A stretch of 64,000 bases of DNA, taken from contig DBGEOK010000008.1 of NCBI GenBank assembly GCA_048370855.1, positions 6,403 through 70,402 of the forward strand. The letters run 5' to 3'. The DNA comes from Limiplasma sp048370855 (lineage in GTDB: Bacteria; Bacillota; Clostridia; Christensenellales; Aristaeellaceae). Numbering within the stretch: position 1 is the first letter of the stretch; each line of letters opens with the position of its first letter. Made by a program: the position numbers and the translations under genes. This document shows positions 7,900-15,369 of the stretch, in pieces. The notes under the pieces are model-generated. The model made no database searches, had not been told where the DNA came from, and saw only the letters and a list, made by a program, of their open reading frames with translations.

Positions 7900-8649
7900 G
7901 TGTCGTTTTTGACGGACATCGCGGCGTGGTTTGACGGCGTGAAGGCTGAGTTTATCCTGAACTTTATTGACAAAAACCGGTGGAAGATGCTGTGGGACGG
8001 ATTGCAGAACACGCTGCTGATCGCGTTGCTGGCATGCCTGATGGGCATTGTGATCGGCGTTGTGGTCGCGGTGGTCCGCACCACATGGGACAACACCGGC
8101 CGCGGCATGCGCAAGGGCCTGGGAAGGACGCTGCTCGCGTTTTTCAACCGCGTTTGCATCATTTATACCACAATCATCCGCGGCACGCCCGTTGTCATTC
8201 AGCTTTTGATTATGTATTACGTGATCTTCGCCTCCTCCAGCAACGGCCTGATGGTGGCGACGCTGGCCTTCGGCCTCAATTCCGGCGCGTATGTGTCGGA
8301 AATCTTCCGCAGCGGCATCATGTCAGTGGAAAAGGGACAGATGGAAGCGGGCCGCAGCCTTGGGCTCAATTACTTAAAGACCATGTGGCTGATTATCGCG
8401 CCGCAGGTGCTCAAGAACGTGCTGCCGACGCTGGCCAACGAATTTATCGTGCTGTTGAAGGAAACCTCCGTCGCGGGCTATGTGGCGGTAGCGGACCTGA
8501 CCTTTGCCGGCAACCGCATCCGGGGCGTCACGTTTTCAGCGTTTATGCCGCTGATCGCGGTAGCGCTGATTTATCTGGCGGTGGTCATGTTCCTCACCTG
8601 GCTGGTGGGCAAGCTGGAAAGGAGGCTGCGTCAGGGTGATAACCGTTAA
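7900..8649 (+). CDS. Polar amino acid ABC transporter, permease
   Basis: The 249-residue HisM/GlnP-type inner-membrane permease has about five hydrophobic segments. The conserved ATPase-coupling loop reads EAGRSLGLNYLKTMWLIIAPQ (EAA motif), and the N-terminal region is WDGLQNTLLIALLA. The GTG start at 7900 follows AGGAGG at 8 bases. The end overlaps the ATPase gene by 14 bases. It forms the channel for the amino acid captured by the preceding binding protein. Confidence 0.92.
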   Translation: MSFLTDIAAWFDGVKAEFILNFIDKNRWKMLWDGLQNTLLIALLACLMGIVIGVVVAVVRTTWDNTGRGMRKGLGRTLLAFFNRVCIIYTTIIRGTPVVIQLLIMYYVIFASSSNGLMVATLAFGLNSGAYVSEIFRSGIMSVEKGQMEAGRSLGLNYLKTMWLIIAPQVLKNVLPTLANEFIVLLKETSVAGYVAVADLTFAGNRIRGVTFSAFMPLIAVALIYLAVVMFLTWLVGKLERRLRQGDNR

Positions 8650-9358
8650 GGAGCTGCATAAATCCTTTGGCAAGCTGGAGGTGCTCAAGGGCATCGACCA
8701 GCACATTTCGCCCGGCGAAAAGGTGGTTGTCATCGGCCCGAGCGGTTCCGGCAAAAGCACTTTTTTACGCTGCCTGAACCTGCTGGAGAAACCCACGGGC
8801 GGTCAAATCCTGTTTGAGGGTATCGACATCACCGACCCGAAATGCGACATCAACCAAATCCGCCGCCGTATGGGCATGGTGTTCCAGCAATTCAATTTGT
8901 TTCCGCATTTGACGGTGATGCAGAACCTGACCCTTGCGCCGGTCCATACCGGGCTGATGAGCAAAGGCGAAGCGGCCGACAAGGCTACCAAGCTGCTGGC
9001 GCGCGTGGGCCTGCTGGAAAAGGCGGGCGTCTATCCCAAGCAGCTTTCCGGCGGGCAGCAGCAGCGCATTGCCATTGTGCGCGCGCTGTGCATGAACCCG
9101 GACGTGATGCTCTTTGACGAGCCCACCAGCGCGCTGGACCCCGAGATGGTGGGCGAGGTGCTGGACGTGATGAAAAGCCTGGCCGAAGAGGGGATGACCA
9201 TGGTGGTGGTCACGCATGAAATGGGCTTTGCCCGCGAGGTGGGAGACCGCGTGCTGTTTATGGACGAGGGCGTCGTTCTGGAGGAAGGCACGCCGACTGA
9301 AATTTTTGAAAACCCCCAACACGCGCGGACGCAGGACTTTCTCCGTAAAGTGCTGTGA
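8636..9358 (+). CDS. Polar amino acid ABC transporter, ATP-binding protein (GlnQ-type)
   Basis: The 240-residue ATPase is complete: Walker A GPSGSGKST (residues 34-42), Q-loop in GMVFQQFNLFPH, signature LSGGQQQR (137-144), Walker B VMLFDE (157-162) and the H-loop VVVTHEMGFA. The segment EPTSALDPEMVGEVL is typical of GlnQ/HisP. The GTG start overlaps the permease end, with GGAGG 10 bases upstream. It is the last gene of the transport operon. Element A2 lies just beyond it. Confidence 0.94.
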   Translation: MITVKELHKSFGKLEVLKGIDQHISPGEKVVVIGPSGSGKSTFLRCLNLLEKPTGGQILFEGIDITDPKCDINQIRRRMGMVFQQFNLFPHLTVMQNLTLAPVHTGLMSKGEAADKATKLLARVGLLEKAGVYPKQLSGGQQQRIAIVRALCMNPDVMLFDEPTSALDPEMVGEVLDVMKSLAEEGMTMVVVTHEMGFAREVGDRVLFMDEGVVLEEGTPTEIFENPQHARTQDFLRKVL

Positions 9359-9419
9359 GAATGGATAAGCGCCGGAGGAATTTCGGCCTATCCGACACCT
9401 TCTGAAAAGGTTATTTTGG

Positions 9420-9648
9420 CGGCTAGGGGCCGGCAGGTGTCAAAAAACTCATTTGGGAGGTTCGGAGGGCCGCAGCCCTCCGAGCTGCATTCCGAATCCA
9501 GCGACATGTGCGGTGGATTCGGAAGCCTTGCGCAGCAAGGCTTCCTTGCACGTTTCCCCGACCGCGCCGCTGGCGCAGGGGAAACGTGTTTTGGCGGAAA
9601 AGATCGCCCCAGGCGAGCTTTTTCGACACGCTGACGGCCAGGGGCCGG
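9420..9648. repeat. 14-bp direct repeats flanking element A2
   Basis: CGGCTAGGGGCCGG (9420-9433) directly abuts the CAG end of A2. CGGCCAGGGGCCGG (9635-9648) follows the CTG end after one base. They match at 13 of 14 positions. The right copy is also the left arm of a strong hairpin whose other arm is 9665-9678. Confidence 0.7.
9434..9633 (+). mobile_element. Hairpin-chain element A2 (non-coding, MITE-like)
   Basis: A 200-bp copy of A1 with CAG...CTG ends and inverted repeats GTCAAAAAACTC (9439-9450) and GAGCTTTTTCGAC (9615-9627). It differs from A1 at only a few internal sites, all in hairpin loops or converting a G.U pair of A1 into G-C. It lies downstream of the ABC operon and upstream of the HAD phosphatase promoter, so it is outside any operon. 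Confidence 0.7.
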
Positions 9649-9680
9649 CACGCAAATCCAGCGCGCCGGCCCCTGGCCGG
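9635..9680. other. Strong hairpin overlapping the right flank of A2
   Basis: GGCCAGGGGCCGGC pairs with GCCGGCCCCTGGCC (9665-9678) across a 14-base loop. No T-run follows, so it is not a classical terminator. It is best read as the palindromic target next to A2. Confidence 0.55.
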
Positions 9681-9939
9681 TTTCATACCTGCAGAGTATA
9701 GAAAAAACCGGGGTTGCGCGCTTGCGCTAGGACGCCGTGCGCCGCCAAGCCGAATCAAATAACGGCGGAAGGCCGTCATAGCCGATCCAGAAGAAGGGAA
9801 TAGGGATGAAGCCGCTGCTATGCGGATTGGCGCCTTTAATTGTCGGATGTCAAACTACAGAAATCTGGGAAGGCTTTCCAGACTCCGTTCCGTTTCCTGC
9901 TGGAGATAGCGCCAGATATGTTAATTTTTCATTTCCGAA

Positions 9940-9968
9940 TTGTTAAAATCAGAAGAATGTGTTACAAT
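9940..9968 (+). promoter_or_regulatory. Sigma-A promoter of the HAD phosphatase / L,D-transpeptidase genes
   Basis: TTGTTA (9940-9945), 17-base spacer, TACAAT (9963-9968). The transcript would begin near 9975, so the upstream start at 9940 cannot be used. Confidence 0.75.
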
Positions 9969-10005
9969 CAAGAAGACGCTGTATTTTGCTTTTTTGGAGG
10001 GAACC

Positions 10006-10806
10006 ATGGCGGAGATTGGAATACGCGAAAGGCTGGCCCCGATTCGGTGCTTCATGCTGGATATGGACGGCACGTTTTACTTGGGGGACCGGTTGCTGGA
10101 CGGCTCGCTGGCGTTCCTGAAGCGGCTGGAGGAAACCGGGCGGGAGGCCTTGTTTGTGACCAACAATTCCAGCAAATCGGCGGACCGATACCTCCAAAAG
10201 CTCGCGCGGATGGGCGTGGAGGCGCCGTTTTTGAGGGTGTTGACCTCCGGCCAGGCGGCGGGGCGGTACTGCCTAAGGACCTTTCCCGGCAAGCGGGCGT
10301 TTCTGCTGGGCAACCGCCTGCTGCGCGCGGAACTGGAGGGCATGGGCCTGGAGATAGACCCTGAACGGCCCGATTATGTGCTGATCGGCTATGATACAAG
10401 CCTGGACTATGATAAAATGACGGCAGTGTGCGGCTATGTGCGCGCCGGACTGCCCTATATCGCCACTCATCCGGACTTTAACTGCCCGACCGAAACAGGC
10501 TACGCGCCGGACATCGGCGCGATCATCGCGTTTATCGAGGCCAGCACGGGCCGGCGGCCGGATCAGATCCTCGGCAAGCCCTATGCGGGCATCGTGGAGG
10601 AGGCGCTTCGCCTGACCGGCCTGGACAAGCGGGAGCTGGCGATGGTGGGCGACCGGCTGTACACGGATATCGCCGCCGGCAGGAACTTCGGCATTCTTTC
10701 CGTGCTGGTGCTGACGGGCGAGGCCACGCGCGGGGAAGCGGAAGCCGGTACGGTGCGCCCGGATTTGATCTTTGAACGCCTGAGCGCAATGAACGAGTAT
10801 CTTTGA
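10006..10806 (+). CDS. HAD-superfamily IIA sugar-phosphatase-like hydrolase (NagD/AraL type)
   Basis: The 266-residue cytosolic phosphatase has motif I MLDMDGTFY with nucleophile Asp19 and acid/base Asp21, motif II VTNNSSKS, a capping region of subfamily IIA, GKPYAGIVEEAL (motif III Lys) and motif IV MVGDRLYTDIAAG. Known relatives dephosphorylate sugar phosphates or p-nitrophenyl phosphate. The substrate here is unknown. ATG 10006 has GGAGG five bases upstream and follows the mapped promoter. The next gene begins 13 bases downstream. Confidence 0.88.
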   Translation: MAEIGIRERLAPIRCFMLDMDGTFYLGDRLLDGSLAFLKRLEETGREALFVTNNSSKSADRYLQKLARMGVEAPFLRVLTSGQAAGRYCLRTFPGKRAFLLGNRLLRAELEGMGLEIDPERPDYVLIGYDTSLDYDKMTAVCGYVRAGLPYIATHPDFNCPTETGYAPDIGAIIAFIEASTGRRPDQILGKPYAGIVEEALRLTGLDKRELAMVGDRLYTDIAAGRNFGILSVLVLTGEATRGEAEAGTVRPDLIFERLSAMNEYL

Positions 10807-10819
10807 GAGGATGAAACGG

Positions 10820-12595
10820 ATGAAGCGACTGATTGCGTGTTTGCTTCTACTGACGCTGCTTGCGCCTATGCCCGCCAGACCGCGCGCTTTGGCGGAGGCG
10901 GACGGGCAGGGGGGCTACCAGCCCTTGCGATACGGGGATCAGGGGGAAACCGTCAGCCTGATCCAGCAACGGCTGAGCGAGCTGGGGTATTACTCCGGCA
11001 AGGTCAGCGGCAATTTCCTGGACGGCACGCGAGCGGCTGTGCGGCGGTTTCAAAAGGATTACGGCCTGGATCAAACCGGCGAGGTGGACGGGGAGACCGA
11101 AGCTCTTTTGATGAGCGCCGAATACCGTGTTTTAGGCTATGGCGAGGACGGAGACGAGATCCGCCGCGTCCAGGAGCATCTGACCGACCTGGGGTATTTT
11201 GACGGCAAGGCGACTGGAAAATACCGCGAAGCGACGCAGGGCGCGGTGAAGGCATTCCAGGAGGCAAACGGCCTGAAGGCGACCGGCGAGGCGGACGTGG
11301 AAACCCAGCGCCTCCTGTTTAGCGGGGAGGCGATCAAAAGGGGCGCGGAGCCCACGCCCACGCCGGACCCCAATACCGATATGGGGGACATCAACGACGT
11401 CGTCATGGTCGGGGACGGCGAGAGCACCCCCGACAGCGAGGGGGAAAACGAGTACAGCAAGAAACTCAGCCGCGGCGCGAAGGGCGAGGAGGTCAAGCAG
11501 GTGCAAACCCGCCTGACCGAGCTGGGCTTCTTCGACGGCCCCATCAGCGGTAATTACATGAACCAGACGCTGGAGGCGGTCAAGAAATTTCAGGAGCATA
11601 ACGGCCTGAAGGCCGACGGCGTGACCGGCCAGGATACCTGGGACATGCTGTTCAACAGCGCGGACGTGCTGGATACCAGCGCGACGCCGCGGCCTACGCC
11701 CGTGCCCACCCCCGTGCCGTACGCGATCACCGTGGACGTGCGCAACCAGGTGACCATCGTTTATGGGCGGGATGAGAACGGAGCGTTCACCGTGCCCGTG
11801 CGCAGGATGATCTGCTCCACCGGCATGAAGGCGACGCCGAGCGACGTGGGGGAATGGGAGCTGAACGGCCGCAAGGCGCGGTGGGCGTATTTCCCCGCCT
11901 GGGGCAGCCACGCGCAGTATTGGACGCGCATCAACGCCAACATTGCCTTCCACAGCGTAATTTACCGCAAGGTGGACTATCAGGCGCTGAGCGTCAAGTC
12001 GTACAATATGCTTGGGCAGCGGGCCTCGCACGGGTGCATCCGCCTGCTGGTGAGCGACGCCAAGTGGATATACGACAATATAGAGGAAGGCGTGGTAGTA
12101 ACCGTAACGGAGGACCTGCCCGAGGACCAGGAGCTGGTGAAGTCGCTCAAGCCGCCCGCGCTCAACAAAACATACATGAGGCCGGTCACTACGCCGGAGC
12201 CGACGCCGGAGCCGAGCTACGCCAGCGACGGCATGCCGCCGCAGCCGTTCCGTCGGCTGAAAAAGGGTTCCGAGGGGGAGGATGTGTATTGGCTCCAGCG
12301 GAAACTGCAGGAGCTGGGCTATTATACCGGCACGGTGACGGGCGCATACTATAGCGGCACCGCCGCCGCGGTAAAGGCGTACCAAAAAGAGCATGGCCTT
12401 AGGGCCGACGGCGTGGCCGGCGTCAATACGCTGGAAAAGCTTTACGAGGAGATCCTGACGGCCAACACCCCCACGCCGGAGCCTACGGAAACGCCGTCCC
12501 CGACGCCGGACGCGACGCTTGATCCGTCCGTCAGCCCAACCCCGTCTCCCGCGCCCGAAAAATCGCGGGAGCCGGAGGAATCGCCAGAACGCTAG
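10820..12595 (+). CDS. L,D-transpeptidase with four peptidoglycan-binding repeats
   Basis: The 591-residue secreted enzyme begins with a signal peptide (residues 1-26). It has peptidoglycan-binding type 1 repeats at about 38-98, 107-168 and 217-278, a YkuD catalytic domain (about 301-430) with ASHGCIRLL (His404, Cys406), a fourth binding repeat (about 481-543), and a Pro/Thr/Ser-rich tail. Thr/Pro linkers separate the domains. It would form 3-3 cross-links in, or attach proteins to, the cell wall. ATG 10820 is preferred over 10811 because GAGAGG lies 9 bases upstream. Placing binding repeats on both sides of YkuD is unusual but intact. Confidence 0.9.
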   Translation: MKRLIACLLLLTLLAPMPARPRALAEADGQGGYQPLRYGDQGETVSLIQQRLSELGYYSGKVSGNFLDGTRAAVRRFQKDYGLDQTGEVDGETEALLMSAEYRVLGYGEDGDEIRRVQEHLTDLGYFDGKATGKYREATQGAVKAFQEANGLKATGEADVETQRLLFSGEAIKRGAEPTPTPDPNTDMGDINDVVMVGDGESTPDSEGENEYSKKLSRGAKGEEVKQVQTRLTELGFFDGPISGNYMNQTLEAVKKFQEHNGLKADGVTGQDTWDMLFNSADVLDTSATPRPTPVPTPVPYAITVDVRNQVTIVYGRDENGAFTVPVRRMICSTGMKATPSDVGEWELNGRKARWAYFPAWGSHAQYWTRINANIAFHSVIYRKVDYQALSVKSYNMLGQRASHGCIRLLVSDAKWIYDNIEEGVVVTVTEDLPEDQELVKSLKPPALNKTYMRPVTTPEPTPEPSYASDGMPPQPFRRLKKGSEGEDVYWLQRKLQELGYYTGTVTGAYYSGTAAAVKAYQKEHGLRADGVAGVNTLEKLYEEILTANTPTPEPTETPSPTPDATLDPSVSPTPSPAPEKSREPEESPER

Positions 12596-12610
12596 AAGGA
12601 GAGAGCAGAC

Positions 12611-13498
12611 ATGGAAACGCCAAAGATGTCCCCTGAATTGATGAAGGCGGTCGAAAAGGCGCAGGCGGACGAGGAGCTGGGCGCCGAGCTGTACGCCTTT
12701 ATGGCCAAAAGGGAAAAGAACGCGGAAAACAAGCGCCTGCTGGAGCAGATGTCCGCCGACGAGAAAAAGCACGCGGCCGTATGGCGCGGCATCACGGGGC
12801 GTCAACGCCTTGTTTCCGCGGGAAGAACGCTTTGGAAGAAGGCGGTCACGGTGTTGATGGGCTTTACCTTTGTCGTAAAGCGCATGCAGAAGACCGAGCA
12901 GCTTTCCGGCACGGCCTACGAAAGCATGCGGGAGACGCTGCCGCAGGCGGCCGCCATGCTCGAGGACGAGCGCCGGCATGAGCGAGAGCTGTACGGCATG
13001 CTGGACGAGGAGCGCCTGCATTACGTTGGCGCGATGGTGCTGGGCCTGAACGACGCGCTGGTGGAGCTGACCGGCGCCATCGCGGGGGTGACGTTCGCCC
13101 TTGCCAACACGCGGCTGGTCGCGCTGACGGGCATCATCACAGGCGTGTCCGCTACGTTGAGCATGGCGGCGAGTAACTACCTGGCGGAGCGCGCGGACGG
13201 CAACGCGAACGCGCTCAAGTCCAGCGTGTACACGGGGGCGGCCTACCTGGTCACGGTGGCGCTGCTGGTGCTTCCGTACCTGCTTTTTCCAGAAGCCATG
13301 TACGCGGCGGCCTTTGTCGTGATGATCGCGGTCGTCATCCTCATCATCCTGTTTTTCAACTACTACCTGTCTGTCGCCAAGGAGGAGCCCTTCCTGCGCC
13401 GCTTCGGTGAAATGGCGGTTATCTCGCTTTCCGTCGCGGCGATCTCCTTCGTGATCGGCCTGCTGGCGAAAAACCTGCTGGGTCTGGATGTGATGTAA
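12611..13498 (+). CDS. VIT1/CCC1 family transporter with N-terminal rubrerythrin-like domain
   Basis: The 295-residue protein starts with a ferritin/rubrerythrin-like helical region (about 1-110: EELGAELYAFMAKREKN, EKKHAAVW, EDERRHERELY). These Glu/His residues could bind iron. The C-terminal VIT1 membrane domain (about 135-295) contains MVLGLNDALVELTGAIAGVT and about five hydrophobic segments. It is a likely Fe2+/Mn2+ exporter or sequestration transporter. AAGGAG lies 9 bases before the ATG, 15 bases after the transpeptidase stop. Cotranscription with that gene is plausible. Confidence 0.88.
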   Translation: METPKMSPELMKAVEKAQADEELGAELYAFMAKREKNAENKRLLEQMSADEKKHAAVWRGITGRQRLVSAGRTLWKKAVTVLMGFTFVVKRMQKTEQLSGTAYESMRETLPQAAAMLEDERRHERELYGMLDEERLHYVGAMVLGLNDALVELTGAIAGVTFALANTRLVALTGIITGVSATLSMAASNYLAERADGNANALKSSVYTGAAYLVTVALLVLPYLLFPEAMYAAAFVVMIAVVILIILFFNYYLSVAKEEPFLRRFGEMAVISLSVAAISFVIGLLAKNLLGLDVM

Positions 13499-13653
13499 GC
13501 GAGAAGGCATCGCGCCCTTTTTCAACCGCCCCAGGGCGTGGAAATGAATTGAGAAGCCCTCGAGCGGGGAGCGCGGCATAGCCTGGGGACGGCCTCGGGC
13601 AATCCGGGACGCCTTTTTGACGGCCTAAAGCCAGCGTCTTTTAGACGCTGACT
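13499..13653. other. Convergent intergenic region, left part
   Basis: Non-coding. It contains an inverted repeat CTTTTTGACGGCCT / AGGCCGTCGAAAAAG spanning about 13612-13669, whose right arm enters element A3, and the left 24-bp flanking repeat of A3. Confidence 0.5.
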
Positions 13654-13850
13654 CAGGCCGTCGAAAAAGCCCGCCTTTCGGCGAGCTTTTCCGTCGAGGA
13701 CTGTCGGAAGTGTTTGCGGCAAAGCCGCAAATTCCCCGCCCGCCTGGCAAAGTCAGGCGATACGATTTCATTTGGAGGGGCGACAGCCCCTCCAACCCAC
13801 CCCTAAATAGGTTTGTCGACAATCTGGCCAGCGTCTTTTAGGCGCTGGCT
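13630..13850. repeat. 24-bp direct repeats flanking element A3
   Basis: Positions 13630-13653 and 13827-13850 match at 22 of 24 bases and abut the CAG and CTG ends of A3 exactly. Each is itself a near-palindrome, GCCAGCGTC-TTTTA-GRCGCTGRC, able to form a hairpin. Confidence 0.78.
13654..13826 (+). mobile_element. Diverged hairpin-chain element A3
   Basis: A 173-bp element beginning CAGGCCGTCGAAAAA (identical to the first 15 bases of A1) and ending GTCGACAATCTG. It is again a chain of hairpins: about 13660-13700, TTGCGGC-AAA-GCCGCAA, CGCCTG...CAGGCG, and GGAGGGGC-GACA-GCCCCTCC. Its internal sequence is largely different from A1/A2, so assignment to the family rests on ends, architecture and flanking repeats. 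Confidence 0.55.
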
Positions 13851-13863
13851 TCATGAACGCCTT

Positions 13864-13915
13864 AAAGGGCTTGTTCATGTCAGCCCCCTTAGAGGCGGTA
13901 ATGAACAAGCCCTTT
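13864..13915. terminator. Hairpin between convergent genes
   Basis: AAAGGGCTTGTTCAT (13864-13878) and ATGAACAAGCCCTTT (13901-13915) form a perfect 15-bp stem with a 22-base loop. It lies between the convergent VIT1 gene and the FAD dehydrogenase gene and may be a bidirectional terminator, but a clear T-run is absent on either side. Confidence 0.45.
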
Positions 13916-13927
13916 GCTACGGCCTCT

Positions 13928-15352
13928 TTAAGCTTTTTGGCTGAGCCTGGAAGCCACCTCGTCCGCCACGACCATGCCGGTCACGCCCGCCTGCATCAAC
14001 CCGCGGGTAATGCCCGCGCCGTCCCCAATAGCGAAAAGACCGTTGATCGCGGTTTCAAAGCAGTTGTTCACCAGCACCTTGCTGGAATAGAACTTGACCT
14101 CCACGCCGTAAAGCAGCGTGTTCTGGCTGTACAGTCCCGGCGCGAGGTGATCGAAGGCGCGCAGCGCCTCCACGATGCTGGTCAGATGCCTTGCGGGCAG
14201 CACGAAGCTCAGGTCGCCCGGCACGGCGGTGGACAGCGTGGGAAGGGTGGTGGATTTCGCCAGGCGGGAATCGTCCGTGCGGCGACCCTTGAGCAGGTCG
14301 CCCAGGCGCTGCACCATGATCGGCCCGCCGGTCAGCATATTGCCGAGCTGCGCGATATAACGCCCGTACTCGATGGGCTGGTTAAACGGCTCGGTAAACT
14401 TGGTGGAGACCAGCATGGCGAAATTGGTATTTCCCGTGCGCTTGGCGGGGTCCTCATAGCTATGCCCGTTGACCACCGCGATGCCGCCCTCGTAATACTC
14501 CTGGCTTACCTCGCCCCCGGGGTTCATGCAGAAGGTGCGCACCTTATTTTCATAGGTATCGCTGAAATAGACCAGCTTGGCCTCGTACAAATCCTTGGTG
14601 AGGTGGTCCATAATGGAGTTGGGCACCTCCACGCGCACGCCGATATCCACCTCGTTGTTCTGCGTGCGCAGCCCCAGCTTGCCCGCGGCCTCGCTCAGCC
14701 ATTGCGCGCCGCCGCGGCCGGGGGCGGCCACGACGTAGGGCGCGTACACAACCTCCGGCTCGCGCCCGCGCTGATGAATCTTGACGCCCACGGCCTTGCC
14801 GTCTTCGCAGAGGATATCCTCTGCGCTGGTCAGCTCCAGGAAGACCGTGTTGGTTTGATTGACGAGGTAATCGTGCATCGCGCCCAGCACCGGGCCGGCG
14901 TTTTCCGTGCCCAGATGGCGCACGGGGCATGGCACCAGCCGGATGTTATGCCGGCTGGCCTCGTAGGCGATTTCGTCCACCCGGCTGTTGTTGAGGCCGT
15001 GGACGGTCTTGCTCGCGCCAAAGCGCAGGTATTGCTCGTCCGCGTGCCGGATGTACTCCATCGCGCGCTTATGGCCGATGTAGTCGCTCACATGCCCGCC
15101 GACCTCGTCGCTTAACGACAGCTTGCCGTCGCTAAAAGCGCCCGCCCCCGCCCAGCCGTGCACAATGGCGCAGGGATCACAGTGCCGGCACTGGCCGTTG
15201 ATGCGCGCGGGGCAGGTTCGGTGGGAGATCGCCCGGCCCGTGTCCAGGATCAGCACGCGGCTTTCCGGTCGCTTTTCCGTTATTTGAAGGGCGGCGAAAA
15301 TACCCGCCGGACCCGCGCCGATGATGATGATATCGTAGCTGTTGTTATCCAT
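13928..15352 (-). CDS. FAD-dependent dehydrogenase (NAD(P)/FAD oxidoreductase)
   Basis: The 474-residue flavoprotein has an N-terminal Rossmann motif IIIIGAGPAGIFAAL and a C-terminal GDGAGITRGLMQAG second FAD-binding motif. A cysteine cluster CPARINGQCRHCDPC lies near residues 50-65. The family is widespread in Firmicutes and annotated only as FAD-dependent dehydrogenase. The cysteines suggest redox or metal chemistry, which is inference. I prefer ATG at 15352 (GAGGA about 6 bases upstream, family-like MDNNSYD). An upstream ATG at 15373 overlapping the trpS stop as ATGA is the alternative. It is the last gene of the recJ-SMR-SMR-trpS operon. Confidence 0.85.
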   Translation of the reverse strand: MDNNSYDIIIIGAGPAGIFAALQITEKRPESRVLILDTGRAISHRTCPARINGQCRHCDPCAIVHGWAGAGAFSDGKLSLSDEVGGHVSDYIGHKRAMEYIRHADEQYLRFGASKTVHGLNNSRVDEIAYEASRHNIRLVPCPVRHLGTENAGPVLGAMHDYLVNQTNTVFLELTSAEDILCEDGKAVGVKIHQRGREPEVVYAPYVVAAPGRGGAQWLSEAAGKLGLRTQNNEVDIGVRVEVPNSIMDHLTKDLYEAKLVYFSDTYENKVRTFCMNPGGEVSQEYYEGGIAVVNGHSYEDPAKRTGNTNFAMLVSTKFTEPFNQPIEYGRYIAQLGNMLTGGPIMVQRLGDLLKGRRTDDSRLAKSTTLPTLSTAVPGDLSFVLPARHLTSIVEALRAFDHLAPGLYSQNTLLYGVEVKFYSSKVLVNNCFETAINGLFAIGDGAGITRGLMQAGVTGMVVADEVASRLSQKA

Positions 15353-15369
15353 ATTCGTTCCTCGCTCGC

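Larger units (their letters stand above)
9359..9939. other. Non-coding stretch holding element A2 and several hairpins
   Basis: No gene is supported. It contains element A2 (9434-9633), its flanking repeats, a strong hairpin (9635-9680), an inverted repeat CCGGTTT/AAACCGG (about 9677-9711), and small hairpins near 9763-9780 and 9868-9890. Frames that look open (for example 9840-10364) have no ribosome-binding site and overlap the next real gene. Confidence 0.6.

Noticed and set aside
9840..10364. 174-residue ORF upstream of the HAD phosphatase
   Set aside because: No ribosome-binding site. It contains the promoter and overlaps the phosphatase in another frame.
11132..13579. 815-residue ORF on the minus strand across the L,D-transpeptidase and VIT1 genes
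   Set aside because: It is a G+C-rich antisense shadow: no ribosome-binding site, His/Arg/Gln-rich translation, and two convincing genes on the + strand.
13853..15115. 420-residue + strand ORF opposite the FAD dehydrogenase
   Set aside because: Antisense shadow of a well-supported flavoprotein with clear Rossmann motifs. The composition is His/Ala/Gly-rich and unlike a folded family.
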